A DNA stretch of 40,103 nucleotides from Prolixibacteraceae bacterium (GCA_023228025.1 JALOCD010000033.1:1-40103); one strand, 5' to 3'. Counted from the first letter of the stretch, positions 30,238 through 38,850 are shown. The notes: generated from the sequence alone by a model not told the origin. Numbers and translations are program-made.

Positions 30238-31302
30238 TTAATCGTTATTCATCTCCCTGAAATAATCAAGCGCCTCAAAGATCTGCTGTTTGCTGCAATT
30301 CTGGTTGATCTCCACCTCTCCTACCGATTTGATCAGCGTAAAATTAATCCGCTTTCCCTCATTCTTTTTGTCGTGGCCCATCAGTTCGAACAATGCTTCA
30401 TAATCGGTGGCCGACAATTGGTATTTCCCATAAACGGCAATCAGCCATTTGGCAAGAAAATGCATGTTGCCATCCGGAAATCCCGAATTGAGGTGAGAAA
30501 GATAAAGCTCGGCAATCATTCCAAAGGCAACGGCATGTCCGTGCAACAAGGGTTGACCTTTGCTAAGCGAAAGGCTCTCGAAGGCATGTCCAATGGTATG
30601 TCCAAAATTTAAAGCCTTGCGTATGTTGTTTTCGTTGGGATCTTTTTCTACAAAAAAGTTTTTGATGATGACGGAATGGGCTATCATGCCCTGTAAGATC
30701 GCATAATCAGGCTGTTGCAGGTCAAATTTTTGAAGTTCCGCAAGGTGGTCCTGAGAATGGATCAGCCCGTGTTTGATCATTTCGGCATAACCCGAGATGA
30801 GATTTTCGTGGTCAAGCGTTTTCAGGAAGCGTGTATCAATAATCACCTGAAGCGGTTGATTGATTACACCTATCTCATTTTTCAATCCGTTGAAATTAAA
30901 TCCGGTTTTCCCTCCCACAGAGGCATCCACCTGCGACAGCAAGGTTGTCGGAATATTGATAAACTGAACCCCCCGTTTAAAAGTGGAGGCTGCAAAACTC
31001 CCTAAATCAGTCACCATCCCTCCACCCAGATTCACTACCAGGGATTTTCGGTCTGCCCCATTCTGGCTCAGGTAAAGCCATATTTTTTCGACCGATGCCA
31101 ACAATTTATTTTCTTCCCCTGAAGGGATAACAATTTTCTTAAATTTTTCAATGTGATGGGTATCGCACAGGAGTGGCAGGCAAAAAAGGTTGCTGTTTTG
31201 GTCGACCACCAGAAACAGTTTGTCATCAGGGAAAGAGCCCATGCTTTCGGACAGTACCTTCTCCAACTGATCAGTTACCACGACGGAATTATTATGAGTC
31301 AT
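30238..31302 (-). CDS. aroB: 3-dehydroquinate synthase
   Basis: 354-residue 3-dehydroquinate synthase, which converts DAHP to 3-dehydroquinate using NAD+ and a divalent metal. The NAD-binding region reads NLGGGMVTDLGSFAAST, the substrate-binding region PTTLLSQVDASVGGKTGFN, and the metal ligands are the Glu of SGYAEMIKHGL and the two His of NFGHTIGHAFE and LLHGHAVAFGM. Reading back to 31392 would add 30 residues of unlikely sequence; the ATG at 31302 is preferred because an exact -7 box sits 31 bases upstream of it. It is the first gene of the aroB-aroA operon. A short hairpin-capable palindrome (CAGTTC/GAACTG, plus 31318-31333) lies in the leader. Confidence 0.95.
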   Translation of the reverse strand: MTHNNSVVVTDQLEKVLSESMGSFPDDKLFLVVDQNSNLFCLPLLCDTHHIEKFKKIVIPSGEENKLLASVEKIWLYLSQNGADRKSLVVNLGGGMVTDLGSFAASTFKRGVQFINIPTTLLSQVDASVGGKTGFNFNGLKNEIGVINQPLQVIIDTRFLKTLDHENLISGYAEMIKHGLIHSQDHLAELQKFDLQQPDYAILQGMIAHSVIIKNFFVEKDPNENNIRKALNFGHTIGHAFESLSLSKGQPLLHGHAVAFGMIAELYLSHLNSGFPDGNMHFLAKWLIAVYGKYQLSATDYEALFELMGHDKKNEGKRINFTLIKSVGEVEINQNCSKQQIFEALDYFREMNND

Positions 31303-31333
31303 ATTTTGATAGATCTTCAGTTCCAATGAACTG

Positions 31334-31341
31334 CAAAGGTA
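31334..31341 (-). promoter_or_regulatory. -7 box for aroBA
   Basis: Minus strand TACCTTTG, exact TAnnTTTG, 31 bases upstream of the aroB ATG. Confidence 0.6.
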
Positions 31342-31383
31342 AAAGAAATTTATTTCCTTCGAGAGTTTACGGATAGCAAGGAT

Positions 31384-31500
31384 TAACCACAAAGGACTCC
31401 AAGTAAACTCACAAAGGACACAAACATAAAGACATGATTAGGCGATCTTTGAGACCTTTGTGGATTCCCTTAGTGTCCTTCGTGGTAAAACAATAATAAA
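31384..31500. repeat. Inverted repeat with ACCACAAAGGAC arms
   Basis: Left arm TTAACCACAAAGGACTCC and CTCACAAAGGACACAAA (31384-31424); right arm CTTTGTGGATTCCC and GTGTCCTTCGTGGTAAA (31461-31489). Imperfect inverted repeat between aroB and the MFS gene, similar in design to the elements at 6601 and 8564 but different in sequence. May serve as terminator for the MFS gene. Confidence 0.75.
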
Positions 31501-31508
31501 TAACCAGA

Positions 31509-32696
31509 CTAACCTTGCAATGCTTTGACCCTTGAAACCAAAAGGGTGATGCCTATGCCGAAAACCCCGATTACCGCGAAGGAATAGCGTAAACCGGCGG
31601 CTTGTGAGATATAACCAATCAAGGGCGGACCCATCAAAAAACCGAGAAAACTTACGCTCGAAACCGTTGCCAGTGCAATGCCGGTGGGGACTTTTGAATG
31701 CCGCCCGGCAGCGCTGTATACGGAGGGAACCATGCTTGAGACACCCAGCCCAACCAGCATAAATGCAAGGGTGCAGGGAATCAGATAGGGAAAGAATACT
31801 GCCGTAAACAATCCTGTCGAAATCATGACACCACAAATCTGCATCAACCTTTTTCTCCCAATCTTCGAAACAAAGTAATCGGCAACAAACCGGCCGCTTG
31901 CCATCATGACCATGAAAGAGGTGTAACCAAGAACCACCAGTGAAGCCGGTGCATGAACCACATCTTTAAAGTAGATGCCACTCCAGTCGAACATGGCCCC
32001 TTCGCTGGCCATGCTGCAAAATCCGATGATCCCGAGCTGGATCAGAACTCCATCGGGCCGGTTAAACAGTTTGCGTTTGGGCTCATCCGGCCTTGCCCTG
32101 TGTTTGGTACGGTCCAAGAACGGATAATTGATCCAAACGAGTGTCCAAACGATCAAAATGATGGATGCGAAATGCCAGAAAGGCTTTATTTGCAGGTTAA
32201 TCATGGCAATGCCAATCAGCGCGCCGGTAAATCCGGCAAGGCTCCATCCGCCATGAAAAGAGGCCATGATGGAACGTTGGTAGAGTTTTTCGGCTGCTAC
32301 CCCCTGGGTATTAATGGAGATGTTACACATATTTCCGAAGATCCCGAACACAAACAAGGCAAGCGCCAACTGCCATCCGGTTTGGACCAATCCGATACAA
32401 ATCAATACGAGGGTGTAGGAAGGAAGGGCAAAGGGCAACACCTTGTGACTTCCGAACCGGGTAACCAGTTTGCCGGAGAATGGCATCATCAGGAACTGCC
32501 CAACCGGCAAGGCAAACAAGATGGTTCCAAACATGGCATCATTCAAATGCAGGGCAGTTTTGATATCCGGGATCCTGCTCGCCCATGACGAGAAACAGAG
32601 CCCCATGCTGAAATAGACCAGCGCTACCGCGATGCGGATGCGTTTTTTATTGGGAGCGGCTTCCTCTGTCCACCTAATCTTTAAGCCACTTCTCAT
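31509..32696 (-). CDS. MFS transporter (YbjJ-like) whose first residues derive from a ParE/RelE-type toxin start
   Basis: 395-residue major facilitator superfamily permease with about twelve hydrophobic segments. The first TM loop SSWASRIPDIKTALHLNDAMFG and PFSGKLVTRFGSHKV resemble the YbjJ-type subgroup; substrate unknown. The open frame begins at ATG 32696 inside the last codons of the upstream antitoxin and its first 13 residues, MRSGLKIRWTEEA, look like the N terminus of a ParE/RelE toxin (the I-x-WT-x-x-A start), not like a permease. Transporter-like sequence begins at about residue 17 (NKKRIRIAVALVYF). The next ATG is at about residue 31, inside the first TM segment, so the toxin start is probably used for translation. 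This suggests a deletion that fused the transporter to the toxin gene. Confidence 0.85.
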   Translation of the reverse strand: MRSGLKIRWTEEAAPNKKRIRIAVALVYFSMGLCFSSWASRIPDIKTALHLNDAMFGTILFALPVGQFLMMPFSGKLVTRFGSHKVLPFALPSYTLVLICIGLVQTGWQLALALFVFGIFGNMCNISINTQGVAAEKLYQRSIMASFHGGWSLAGFTGALIGIAMINLQIKPFWHFASIILIVWTLVWINYPFLDRTKHRARPDEPKRKLFNRPDGVLIQLGIIGFCSMASEGAMFDWSGIYFKDVVHAPASLVVLGYTSFMVMMASGRFVADYFVSKIGRKRLMQICGVMISTGLFTAVFFPYLIPCTLAFMLVGLGVSSMVPSVYSAAGRHSKVPTGIALATVSSVSFLGFLMGPPLIGYISQAAGLRYSFAVIGVFGIGITLLVSRVKALQG

Positions 32697-32916
32697 ATTT
32701 TTCTCTAATCAACTCGTGGGAATGAACCCGACCTTTTTGAAGATCATCAAGACCCCTGTTAATAGATTCTTTCTCCTCCTGTGTAATTTGATCCCACCAA
32801 TCTGATTTGGATGCTTGGGGAATATCAATAATATTCTTAATGAGATCAATCAGATCATCGTCCTGGATCTCACAAATTCTTTGAATAATATCTAATTTTT
32901 CGGCTGAAATGTCCAT
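32674..32916 (-). CDS. Type II antitoxin of the ParE/RelE-partner type, toxin lost
   Basis: 80-residue acidic protein of a family commonly encoded just before RelE/ParE toxins in Bacteroidota. Features: LDIIQRICEIQDDDLIDLIK in the N-terminal half and SDWWDQITQEEKESINRGLDDLQKGR in the second, ending YEKWLKD. The toxin start normally overlaps the end of this gene; here that start (ATG 32696, 23-base overlap) leads instead into an MFS transporter. The antitoxin is intact and has an exact -7 box upstream. It may be a remnant, act on a toxin elsewhere, or now control expression of the transporter. Confidence 0.8.
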   Translation of the reverse strand: MDISAEKLDIIQRICEIQDDDLIDLIKNIIDIPQASKSDWWDQITQEEKESINRGLDDLQKGRVHSHELIREKYEKWLKD

Positions 32917-32934
32917 TTGATGGCATGCTTTTTA

Positions 32935-32955
32935 CAAAGATAGGAAATTTTTTCC
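32935..32955 (-). promoter_or_regulatory. Promoter of the antitoxin-MFS unit
   Basis: Minus strand TATCTTTG (plus 32935-32942) matches TAnnTTTG exactly and lies 18 bases before the antitoxin ATG. GGAAA/TTTCC arms (plus 32943-32955) directly upstream could be part of an operator. Confidence 0.55.
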
Positions 32956-33027
32956 TTGTTGATTGCGGTACTTTTACCGTTTGGTTGATCAAATAGTTGA
33001 CATCCAAAGCTACAAGCATCCACGCTA

Positions 33028-33864
33028 TTAATTATTCATGCCAATTTTTACAGAAGTCATGGTCAATGAGCCTGCAACCGCCTTGTCGTTGAAAATTGAT
33101 ACCGTTTCTCGTTCCTCCTTCAAGGCAAGGACGTACAGCAGCGGTAAATAATGTTCAGGAGTTGGGATTGCCAAATCGAAGGCCTTGCCATGTGATTTGT
33201 AATCGATTAACTGCTTGTGATCACCATTCAGGATGAACTTCTTCATTTTTTCGTTCGCTTCTGTGGCCCAGTCAAAGGCAAATCCTGGTTCATTCAGTTT
33301 ATCCCAGGCAGTCCGGCCCAGGTTGTGAACTATGTTCCCGCTTCCGATGATCAAAACCCCCTTCTTGCGCAGGGAAGCAAGCTCTCTGGCCAAATCATAA
33401 TGCGCCTGGGGCGTTTGGTAATAATCCAGGCTCATCTGGATGACAGGCACATCTGCCGCAGGGTAGAGATGCTTCACCACGCTCCAGCAGCCATGGTCGA
33501 GGCCCCATTTCTGGTCGAGGCCGACCTCTGCTTTTGTGGAGATCTTTTTAACATTGGAAGCTAGTTCCGGACTTCCCGGAGCCGGATACTGCACATCGAA
33601 CAATTTTTGCGGAAACCCGCCAAAGTCGTGGATCGTCCTGGGTTTCTCCATGGCTGTCACGAAAGTGCCACGGGTCTCCCAGTGAGCCGAGATGCAAAGG
33701 ATAGCGCTTGGCCGGGGAATTGTTTTCCCGGCTTCCCGCCATCCGCTTACAAATTCGTTCTCTTCGATGGCGTTCATCGGAGAGCCATGACCCAGAAACA
33801 GCACTGGCATTGTTGCGGTACTTTCAAAAGATCCGGCCAGACTATTCAGTGAATTTGGATTCAT
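33028..33864 (-). CDS. DODA-type extradiol ring-cleavage dioxygenase (YgiD-like)
   Basis: 278-residue class III extradiol dioxygenase of the 4,5-DOPA dioxygenase type. Metal and catalytic histidines are in place: His26 in FLGHGSPM, His61 in SAHWET, His124 in LDHGCW, His180 in GNIVHN and His238 in PEHYLP. E. coli YgiD, the closest characterised relative I know, opens the ring of L-DOPA in vitro; a physiological substrate is not established. No signal peptide is seen, so it is cytosolic. It stands alone between the antitoxin and the TlpA-like gene with gaps of over 100 bases on both sides. The 19 residues before MPVLFLGHG may be unneeded: an internal ATG at codon 19 is possible. Confidence 0.88.
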   Translation of the reverse strand: MNPNSLNSLAGSFESTATMPVLFLGHGSPMNAIEENEFVSGWREAGKTIPRPSAILCISAHWETRGTFVTAMEKPRTIHDFGGFPQKLFDVQYPAPGSPELASNVKKISTKAEVGLDQKWGLDHGCWSVVKHLYPAADVPVIQMSLDYYQTPQAHYDLARELASLRKKGVLIIGSGNIVHNLGRTAWDKLNEPGFAFDWATEANEKMKKFILNGDHKQLIDYKSHGKAFDLAIPTPEHYLPLLYVLALKEERETVSIFNDKAVAGSLTMTSVKIGMNN

Positions 33865-34084
33865 GCTACTGCTCTTTTAATGGACAATAAAAAACATGCG
33901 GATCGTTCGGAGAAGCTGCCAATTTGACCGCATCCGTTTAATTAGATTTCTGTATGTAAAATAATTGATCCATCAATTTATTACTTACCAGGAAACTGTT
34001 GGCATTATTTCAGCCAATAATCTCCAAACTTACTAAACAGTTGAATTAAAAGGCTCCAAATTTCAAAAGTACCCTGATTCTTAA

Positions 34085-35215
34085 TTACAACCCCCTTTTG
34101 TTTTCAAATATTTTGCCAAGTATATGATCTACACTTAATTCTGAGCTAAACCATTTCTCTTCTAGCATTATCAATCCATCTGGATTAATCAGAAATTTAT
34201 TTGGAACCATCTTTATATCATACAACAGAAAAGCTCCATTATACGAACCTTTCAAATCTGAGATATTAATCCAAGTAATTGAATCCTTCTTAATTGCATT
34301 TAACCATCTTTGTTTGTTGTTGTCACTTGACACGCCCAAAATTTCAAACCCTTTGGGATGGTATTTGCTGTATATTCTTCTTAACCATTTAAACTCTTCC
34401 CTGCATGGACCGCATGAAGATGCCCAAAAATCCAGTAATACATATTTCCCTTTAAAATCAGATAGCTTAACCGTATCACCGGATGGGGTTACCTGGATAA
34501 TTTCCGGTGCGATGTCTCCAATTTTTGGTGGTTCTGGTAATTGAATGTACTTCTTTATTTCAGCTCCTTGCTCTGATTTTTTTAAGTTTTCAGATAATTC
34601 ATTGTAGATGGATTTGATCTGATTTTTATTCAAATGCATGAATGGAAGGTAACACTCTGAATGAAGGGAAGATAATGTCACGTATGAATCCGGGCGCTTA
34701 ATCAGGAATTGGATTATACTATCACTTAACTTTTCTTTAAGTGAATTGATTTTCAATGTATCCTTTTTCTTTTCTTCATCTGTTTTAAAATGAATCTGTT
34801 CCTGTAATTCATTAATTTGTTTATCGGCTTCATCCAAAAGTAAATTATAACTTTCAAATTCTACATGAGAAGACGAACCGGCTATTTTAATATTTTTTAT
34901 GAAGTTGAAGTTTCCATTGATTTTAATTTCCCCGGATTCAAGCCAAATAAATTTTTGGTCCGTAAAACGATTTTGATTCCTTTTATTGTGCAATAAAAAA
35001 TAATTGGGATGGGGTATCTGGAATTTATAATCTATCAATCCATTGGTAATTTGTATTGAATCGAGAAGTGTTCCATTTGCTAAATCTACTAAAAAGAGAG
35101 TTGTTGTTGCCGGGGCATTTTCTAATTTACCTGTCAGATGACAAACGTTTTTGTCGTAACTGAAGGATGCAGTCGAAATGCAAAGGAAAAGAAGAAAATT
35201 AAAAGGTCTTGTCAT
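34085..35215 (-). CDS. Exported TlpA-like thioredoxin with N-terminal DUF4369-like domain
   Basis: 376-residue exported thiol-disulfide oxidoreductase. A short signal peptide (FNFLLFLCISTASFSY) is followed by a beta-rich DUF4369-like domain (about 22-115), a charged coiled helical part (about 120-225) and a TlpA/ResA-type thioredoxin domain from about 230. The active site is Cys268-Gly-Pro-Cys271 in DFWASSCGPCREE, with the usual Trp before CGPC replaced by Ser. Such proteins reduce disulfides in the periplasm, for example during cytochrome or envelope protein assembly. It precedes no partner gene, and its DNA is more AT-rich than that of neighbours. It is downstream of the blaIR-like operon but separated by a terminator. 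Confidence 0.85.
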   Translation of the reverse strand: MTRPFNFLLFLCISTASFSYDKNVCHLTGKLENAPATTTLFLVDLANGTLLDSIQITNGLIDYKFQIPHPNYFLLHNKRNQNRFTDQKFIWLESGEIKINGNFNFIKNIKIAGSSSHVEFESYNLLLDEADKQINELQEQIHFKTDEEKKKDTLKINSLKEKLSDSIIQFLIKRPDSYVTLSSLHSECYLPFMHLNKNQIKSIYNELSENLKKSEQGAEIKKYIQLPEPPKIGDIAPEIIQVTPSGDTVKLSDFKGKYVLLDFWASSCGPCREEFKWLRRIYSKYHPKGFEILGVSSDNNKQRWLNAIKKDSITWINISDLKGSYNGAFLLYDIKMVPNKFLINPDGLIMLEEKWFSSELSVDHILGKIFENKRGL

Positions 35216-35292
35216 CGATTTGCAGTATTAAAAATTTGTTGCAGAAATTCTCTATTTATCGTTCAGGATTGAAAATGGGAATATTCGTAAAT

Positions 35293-35328
35293 AAAAAAGT
35301 AGCCGCCCCAATCATAAATTGAGACGAC
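35293..35328 (-). terminator. Intrinsic terminator after the BlaR1-like gene
   Basis: On the minus strand GTCGTCTCAA (plus 35319-35328) and TTGGGGCGGC (plus 35302-35311) pair over ten positions allowing G-U pairs, with a seven-base loop, followed by TACTTTTTTAT. Classical intrinsic terminator 17 bases after the stop codon. Confidence 0.8.
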
Positions 35329-35344
35329 CCTTTATAGAATTTTT

Positions 35345-38131
35345 TTATTGCAACTTGAACTCGATCGGAATGGTAAATGACACACTCACAGCCGTACCAC
35401 GCTGTTTGCCCGGTTTCCAGTCGGGCATCAGGTTAACGACCCTGATTGCTTCGGCATCAATAGCAGGACTGACAGACCGTTCAACTTTTGCCTGTTCCAC
35501 TTTGCCTTCACTGCTTACAACAAAGGAGACAAATACTTTCCCCTGAACTTTATCTTTTTGGGCCTCTGCCGGATATTTAATCGCTTTTGCAATAAAAGTT
35601 CTCAAGGCCAATTCCCCACCCGGAAATTCCGGCATCTCTTCAACGACAATGAAAACCTGTTTTTCAGGTTTTGGAGAACCTATTAGCACCAAGGAAGGTT
35701 TCTGTTGGACGGCACCATTTTTAATTGCAAACTGGACCGGAACAGTATAGGAGACACTTACGGCTTCTCCCCCTTGTTTTCCGGGCTTCCAGGCTGGCAT
35801 CGAATTGACTACCCGGACGGCTTCATCATCCAGCAATGGATGGACTCCCCTGGCAATTTTGGCATCGCCGACTGTACCATCCGCCTTCACGGTAAAGGTG
35901 ACAAATACTTTACCCAGGATACCATCTTTGAGAGCATCTGGCGGATATTTAACAGTACTGGCAATAAAATTGCGTAAAGCTTCAAATCCTCCCGGGAATT
36001 CAGGCATCTCTTCCACAACAAGATATACTCCGTCCGGCCTTTGTGTGGGAACTTTTGGCCTGGGTGGGAATAACTCTTGTTTGGCCATTTTGTCTCCGTC
36101 CATCGCAAATTGTATCGGAATCGTATAGGCAACGTTGACTGCTACACCCCGCTGTTTGCCCGGTTTCCAGGCCGGCATCAAGCCAATTACCCTGAGCGCC
36201 TCGGCATCAAGCATTGGATGGACTCCCCTGACGACTTTGGCATTTCCAACAGTTCCGTCTGACTTCACGACGAAAGTGACAAAGACCCTGCCCTGAATGC
36301 CCTCCTTTTTGGCATCTTCAGGATATTTGACCGTGCTTCCGATATAATCTTTCAAGGAATTATCTCCGCCGGGGAATTCAGGCATCTCTTCCACAATGAA
36401 GAAAACCTGTTTTTCATTTTGAGCTTCTACCTTTTGTCCGGCATAATCAGCACCTGTGCCGGCAGAATAATCTGTCTTTGCTTTGGTTTTAATCTGAATC
36501 ACCCCATTTTTCCCCTTCTCGCCATACATTTCAACAGCTGATTTATCTTTAAGTATATTTATCGAAGAAATGTCCGATGGATTCATTTGCTCCACTACTT
36601 TTTTGTCAACCGGAACCCCATCCAAAATAAATAATGGAGGATTTGCCTCGTCAATCAATCGTAATGCAACATTTGCTGGTGGATTATTCTGTCCTGAAGG
36701 AATCTTGCCATAACCTACTACAACAACTCCTTCATTACTGGATTTTTCACCAGTTCCTTTAGAAGCCTTTGCTTTGGTTTTAATCAGAATCGCCCCATTC
36801 TTTGCCCTCTCACCATAAATATCGGTGGCAGATTTATTCTTAAGTACGCTGATGGATTCAATTGTTTCTTGATTGATCTTATCCATGGCCGCTTTTGTAA
36901 TTGGAATACCATCCAGAAAAAACAGTGGAGGATTTTCATCGTCTATCCCACGAAGGGACAAAGCTTGAGGAGAAGGAGTCCCGTAACCAATCACAGTTAT
37001 CTGGTCAATTCCAACCTTACTGACTTCCATAATAATTTTCATCGGTTCATTGCTTGTCTTCTGAACTACAGTTCGGAATCCGACAAAGGAGAAGACCAGT
37101 TCACCGTCTGACGGTATACCTTTAAGTATGAAATTTCCTTTCGGATCGGAAATTGTTCCAAGTGTTGACCCCTTCAAAATTACGGAGGTTCCTGGTAAGG
37201 CACTGCCATCAGCCTTCACTACCTGGCCTTTGACATCCATCGTTTTCGCTTGAGGCGCTGTCGCGCTGTTTTCACTTCCATATTGGTATTCCGGCACTGC
37301 AAAAGCATAAAACAGCATAGCAACCAGTGGCAAAACCACCAATATTTTCAGTTTTCTGAAAGGGGATTCTATTTTCTTTTTCATCATGTTAAATCTTTTT
37401 TTGTTGAGTGAATAGCTGAAGGAGTTGGTGAGACTGAAGACAGGGGCTCCCAACAACTGGTTCAGAAGTGTTGCCTGATAAATGGCCGGATGGGCCGTAC
37501 GTTGCAAGGCGCTTTCATCGGCCAGGTATTCATGGTTCTGGCGGACCAGATGGACATAAATCCAGGCAAACGGATTGAACCACTGCACAATACAAATCAA
37601 TTCAACCAACAGCAGGTCCAACCAGTGACGTTGCTGAATATGTTCCCGCTCGTGGTTCATGATCACTTCCATCTCACTTGTCGATGTTGAAGGATTGACA
37701 AAGACGTAAGAGAAGAATGAAAACGAGGAGGCATACTCAGAAGTACGTACCAGTTTCACGGATCCGGTTTGTTCATAACCGGATTCCTTTAATTTACGGA
37801 TGATCTTCCACGTCTGAAAGAGCAGCCGAATCAAAACCGCTGTGAAGCCTGCCAGGTAGATCCAAAAGTAAAACGGAATGGTGGTTTCTTCCGAAACAAC
37901 CCCTCCCGGAATTAACTCATCCACCACAGCAGAGCTTGTTTGAATGAAAGGAATGACTACTGTGTAATGAAAAGTATAAAAAGGAAAGATGAGTGAAGCA
38001 GCTATTCCTGTCAATAGGTAGAGCCTGTTGAGCCTGAAATAGCGTTCGTTGCGCAAAACGAGCAGATAAACCAGTGCGAAACCGGTCAGCCATGCGGCTG
38101 ATTTTAACAGAACCAATCCAAGTGCTTCCAT
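35345..38131 (-). CDS. BlaR1-like M56 metalloprotease with two TonB-plug-like and three TonB C-terminal domains
   Basis: 928-residue membrane protein counted from ATG 38131. Residues 1-275: M56/BlaR1 peptidase with four hydrophobic segments (about 4-25, 33-65, 88-106, 262-280) and zinc motif His160-Glu-Arg-Glu-His164, plus the downstream Glu of NHEYLADESAL. Residues 298-370: carboxypeptidase regulatory-like beta domain. Residues 376-455 and 468-552: two copies of a TonB-dependent-receptor plug-like unit (GYG, PPLF-LDG-P, YGE-x-x-KNG). Residues 586-676, 713-802 and 836-927: three TonB C-terminal domains, each starting VEEMPEFPGG and ending with a V-(S/N)V-(S/A)(F/Y)T-(I/V)P strand. M56 proteins sense envelope signals and cleave BlaI-type repressors. 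The gene follows blaI with a one-base gap. An upstream start at 38224 would lie inside blaI and is rejected. Confidence 0.88.
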   Translation of the reverse strand: MEALGLVLLKSAAWLTGFALVYLLVLRNERYFRLNRLYLLTGIAASLIFPFYTFHYTVVIPFIQTSSAVVDELIPGGVVSEETTIPFYFWIYLAGFTAVLIRLLFQTWKIIRKLKESGYEQTGSVKLVRTSEYASSFSFFSYVFVNPSTSTSEMEVIMNHEREHIQQRHWLDLLLVELICIVQWFNPFAWIYVHLVRQNHEYLADESALQRTAHPAIYQATLLNQLLGAPVFSLTNSFSYSLNKKRFNMMKKKIESPFRKLKILVVLPLVAMLFYAFAVPEYQYGSENSATAPQAKTMDVKGQVVKADGSALPGTSVILKGSTLGTISDPKGNFILKGIPSDGELVFSFVGFRTVVQKTSNEPMKIIMEVSKVGIDQITVIGYGTPSPQALSLRGIDDENPPLFFLDGIPITKAAMDKINQETIESISVLKNKSATDIYGERAKNGAILIKTKAKASKGTGEKSSNEGVVVVGYGKIPSGQNNPPANVALRLIDEANPPLFILDGVPVDKKVVEQMNPSDISSINILKDKSAVEMYGEKGKNGVIQIKTKAKTDYSAGTGADYAGQKVEAQNEKQVFFIVEEMPEFPGGDNSLKDYIGSTVKYPEDAKKEGIQGRVFVTFVVKSDGTVGNAKVVRGVHPMLDAEALRVIGLMPAWKPGKQRGVAVNVAYTIPIQFAMDGDKMAKQELFPPRPKVPTQRPDGVYLVVEEMPEFPGGFEALRNFIASTVKYPPDALKDGILGKVFVTFTVKADGTVGDAKIARGVHPLLDDEAVRVVNSMPAWKPGKQGGEAVSVSYTVPVQFAIKNGAVQQKPSLVLIGSPKPEKQVFIVVEEMPEFPGGELALRTFIAKAIKYPAEAQKDKVQGKVFVSFVVSSEGKVEQAKVERSVSPAIDAEAIRVVNLMPDWKPGKQRGTAVSVSFTIPIEFKLQ

Positions 38132-38132
38132 T

Positions 38133-38510
38133 TTATTCGGCTTTATTGCGTTTGACCAACTCCTTTTTAGTCTCTTCGAGCAGCAATTCAAGATCGCGGA
38201 TCGACAGGTCGTTCTCCTTGGCAAAAAAGGAGGCCATGGCAGGGAAGGAGTTGTTAAAATAGTTGTTCATCAACCCTATCAGCTGCTTGCCTGAATACTC
38301 TTTCTTCTGCACCAGCGGATAGTAGACAAACACTTTGCCATAATCCTTGTGCCCGACAAATCCCTTTTTTTCCAGTATCCTGACGACTGTGGATACTGTG
38401 TTGCGCGCGGGTTTTGGATCGTCAAACTTGTCCAAAATATCTTTGACGAGTCCTTCTCCCAGTCCCCACAAAATTTGCATCACCTGTTCTTCTGATCTTG
38501 TTAATTGCAT
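38133..38510 (-). CDS. BlaI/MecI/CopY family transcriptional repressor
   Basis: 125-residue winged-helix repressor of the BlaI/MecI/CopY family. The N-terminal winged helix reads LTRSEEQVMQILW, then DDPKPARNTVSTVVRILEKKGFV (recognition helix) and the wing GKVFVYYPLV; the C-terminal half is the dimerisation region. Members bind dyads over their own promoter and are released by proteolysis through the partner M56 protease. The partner gene starts one base after this stop codon. Two related dyads lie 43 and 82 bases upstream of the ATG. Target genes beyond the operon are unknown, and no beta-lactamase is in the window. Confidence 0.92.
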   Translation of the reverse strand: MQLTRSEEQVMQILWGLGEGLVKDILDKFDDPKPARNTVSTVVRILEKKGFVGHKDYGKVFVYYPLVQKKEYSGKQLIGLMNNYFNNSFPAMASFFAKENDLSIRDLELLLEETKKELVKRNKAE

Positions 38511-38552
38511 GGTTTTAATTTTTTGTTGTCAATCCTTCATTACAAACATACA

Positions 38553-38605
38553 ACTATATTTATAGTCACACAATAATTTTATAAATATTTAACTATTTTT
38601 TTAGT
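38553..38605 (-). promoter_or_regulatory. Two operator-like dyads upstream of blaI
   Basis: ACTATA-TT-TATAGT (38553-38566) is a perfect dyad; ACTA...TAGT (38592-38605) is a second site sharing the outer form AACTAT...TAGTCA. Spacing of the two left ends is 39 bases. BlaI family repressors bind such ACTA/TAGT-type or TACA/TGTA-type dyads, so these are good candidates for autoregulation. Confidence 0.55.
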
Positions 38606-38682
38606 CAATCATTGAAAAACTCATGTCATTATATTAATATTCAATGCTTTAAATAATCTAGCTCGAATTACCAAGGGATTGC

Positions 38683-38850
38683 TTCACTTCGTTCGCAATG
38701 ACGGATCATGTTTTTGGAGGTGAGTGTGGAGAGAAGGAGGCGCGTCATCCGTTTTAGGTAATAGCAGAATTGCCACCCGCCTCCTTCTCTCCACACTCAC
38801 AAAATCAACAGCCTACCGTCATTGCGAGGAGGAACGACGAAGCAATCTGT
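38683..38850. repeat. Nested inverted-repeat (MITE-like) element
   Basis: Outer arms: GATTGCTTCACTTCGTTCGC and AATGACGG on the left, CCGTCATTGCGAGGAGG and AACGACGAAGCAATC on the right (imperfect inverted repeat). Inner arms: 38720-38742 and 38778-38800 are a perfect 23-bp inverted repeat, rich in GGAGAGAAGGAGG, with a 35-base centre. A third half-copy of the outer arm (GAAGCAATCTGTT) is at 38963-38975. No transposase is encoded. Confidence 0.8.

Noticed and set aside
31953..32588. 211-codon open frame on the plus strand inside the MFS gene
   Set aside because: Antisense shadow; low-complexity Q/G/P-rich translation with no domain.
38132..38224. 31-residue N-terminal extension of the BlaR1-like protein
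   Set aside because: It overlaps blaI and is basic, unlike M56 proteins, which begin directly with a membrane segment; ATG 38131 sits next to the blaI stop.
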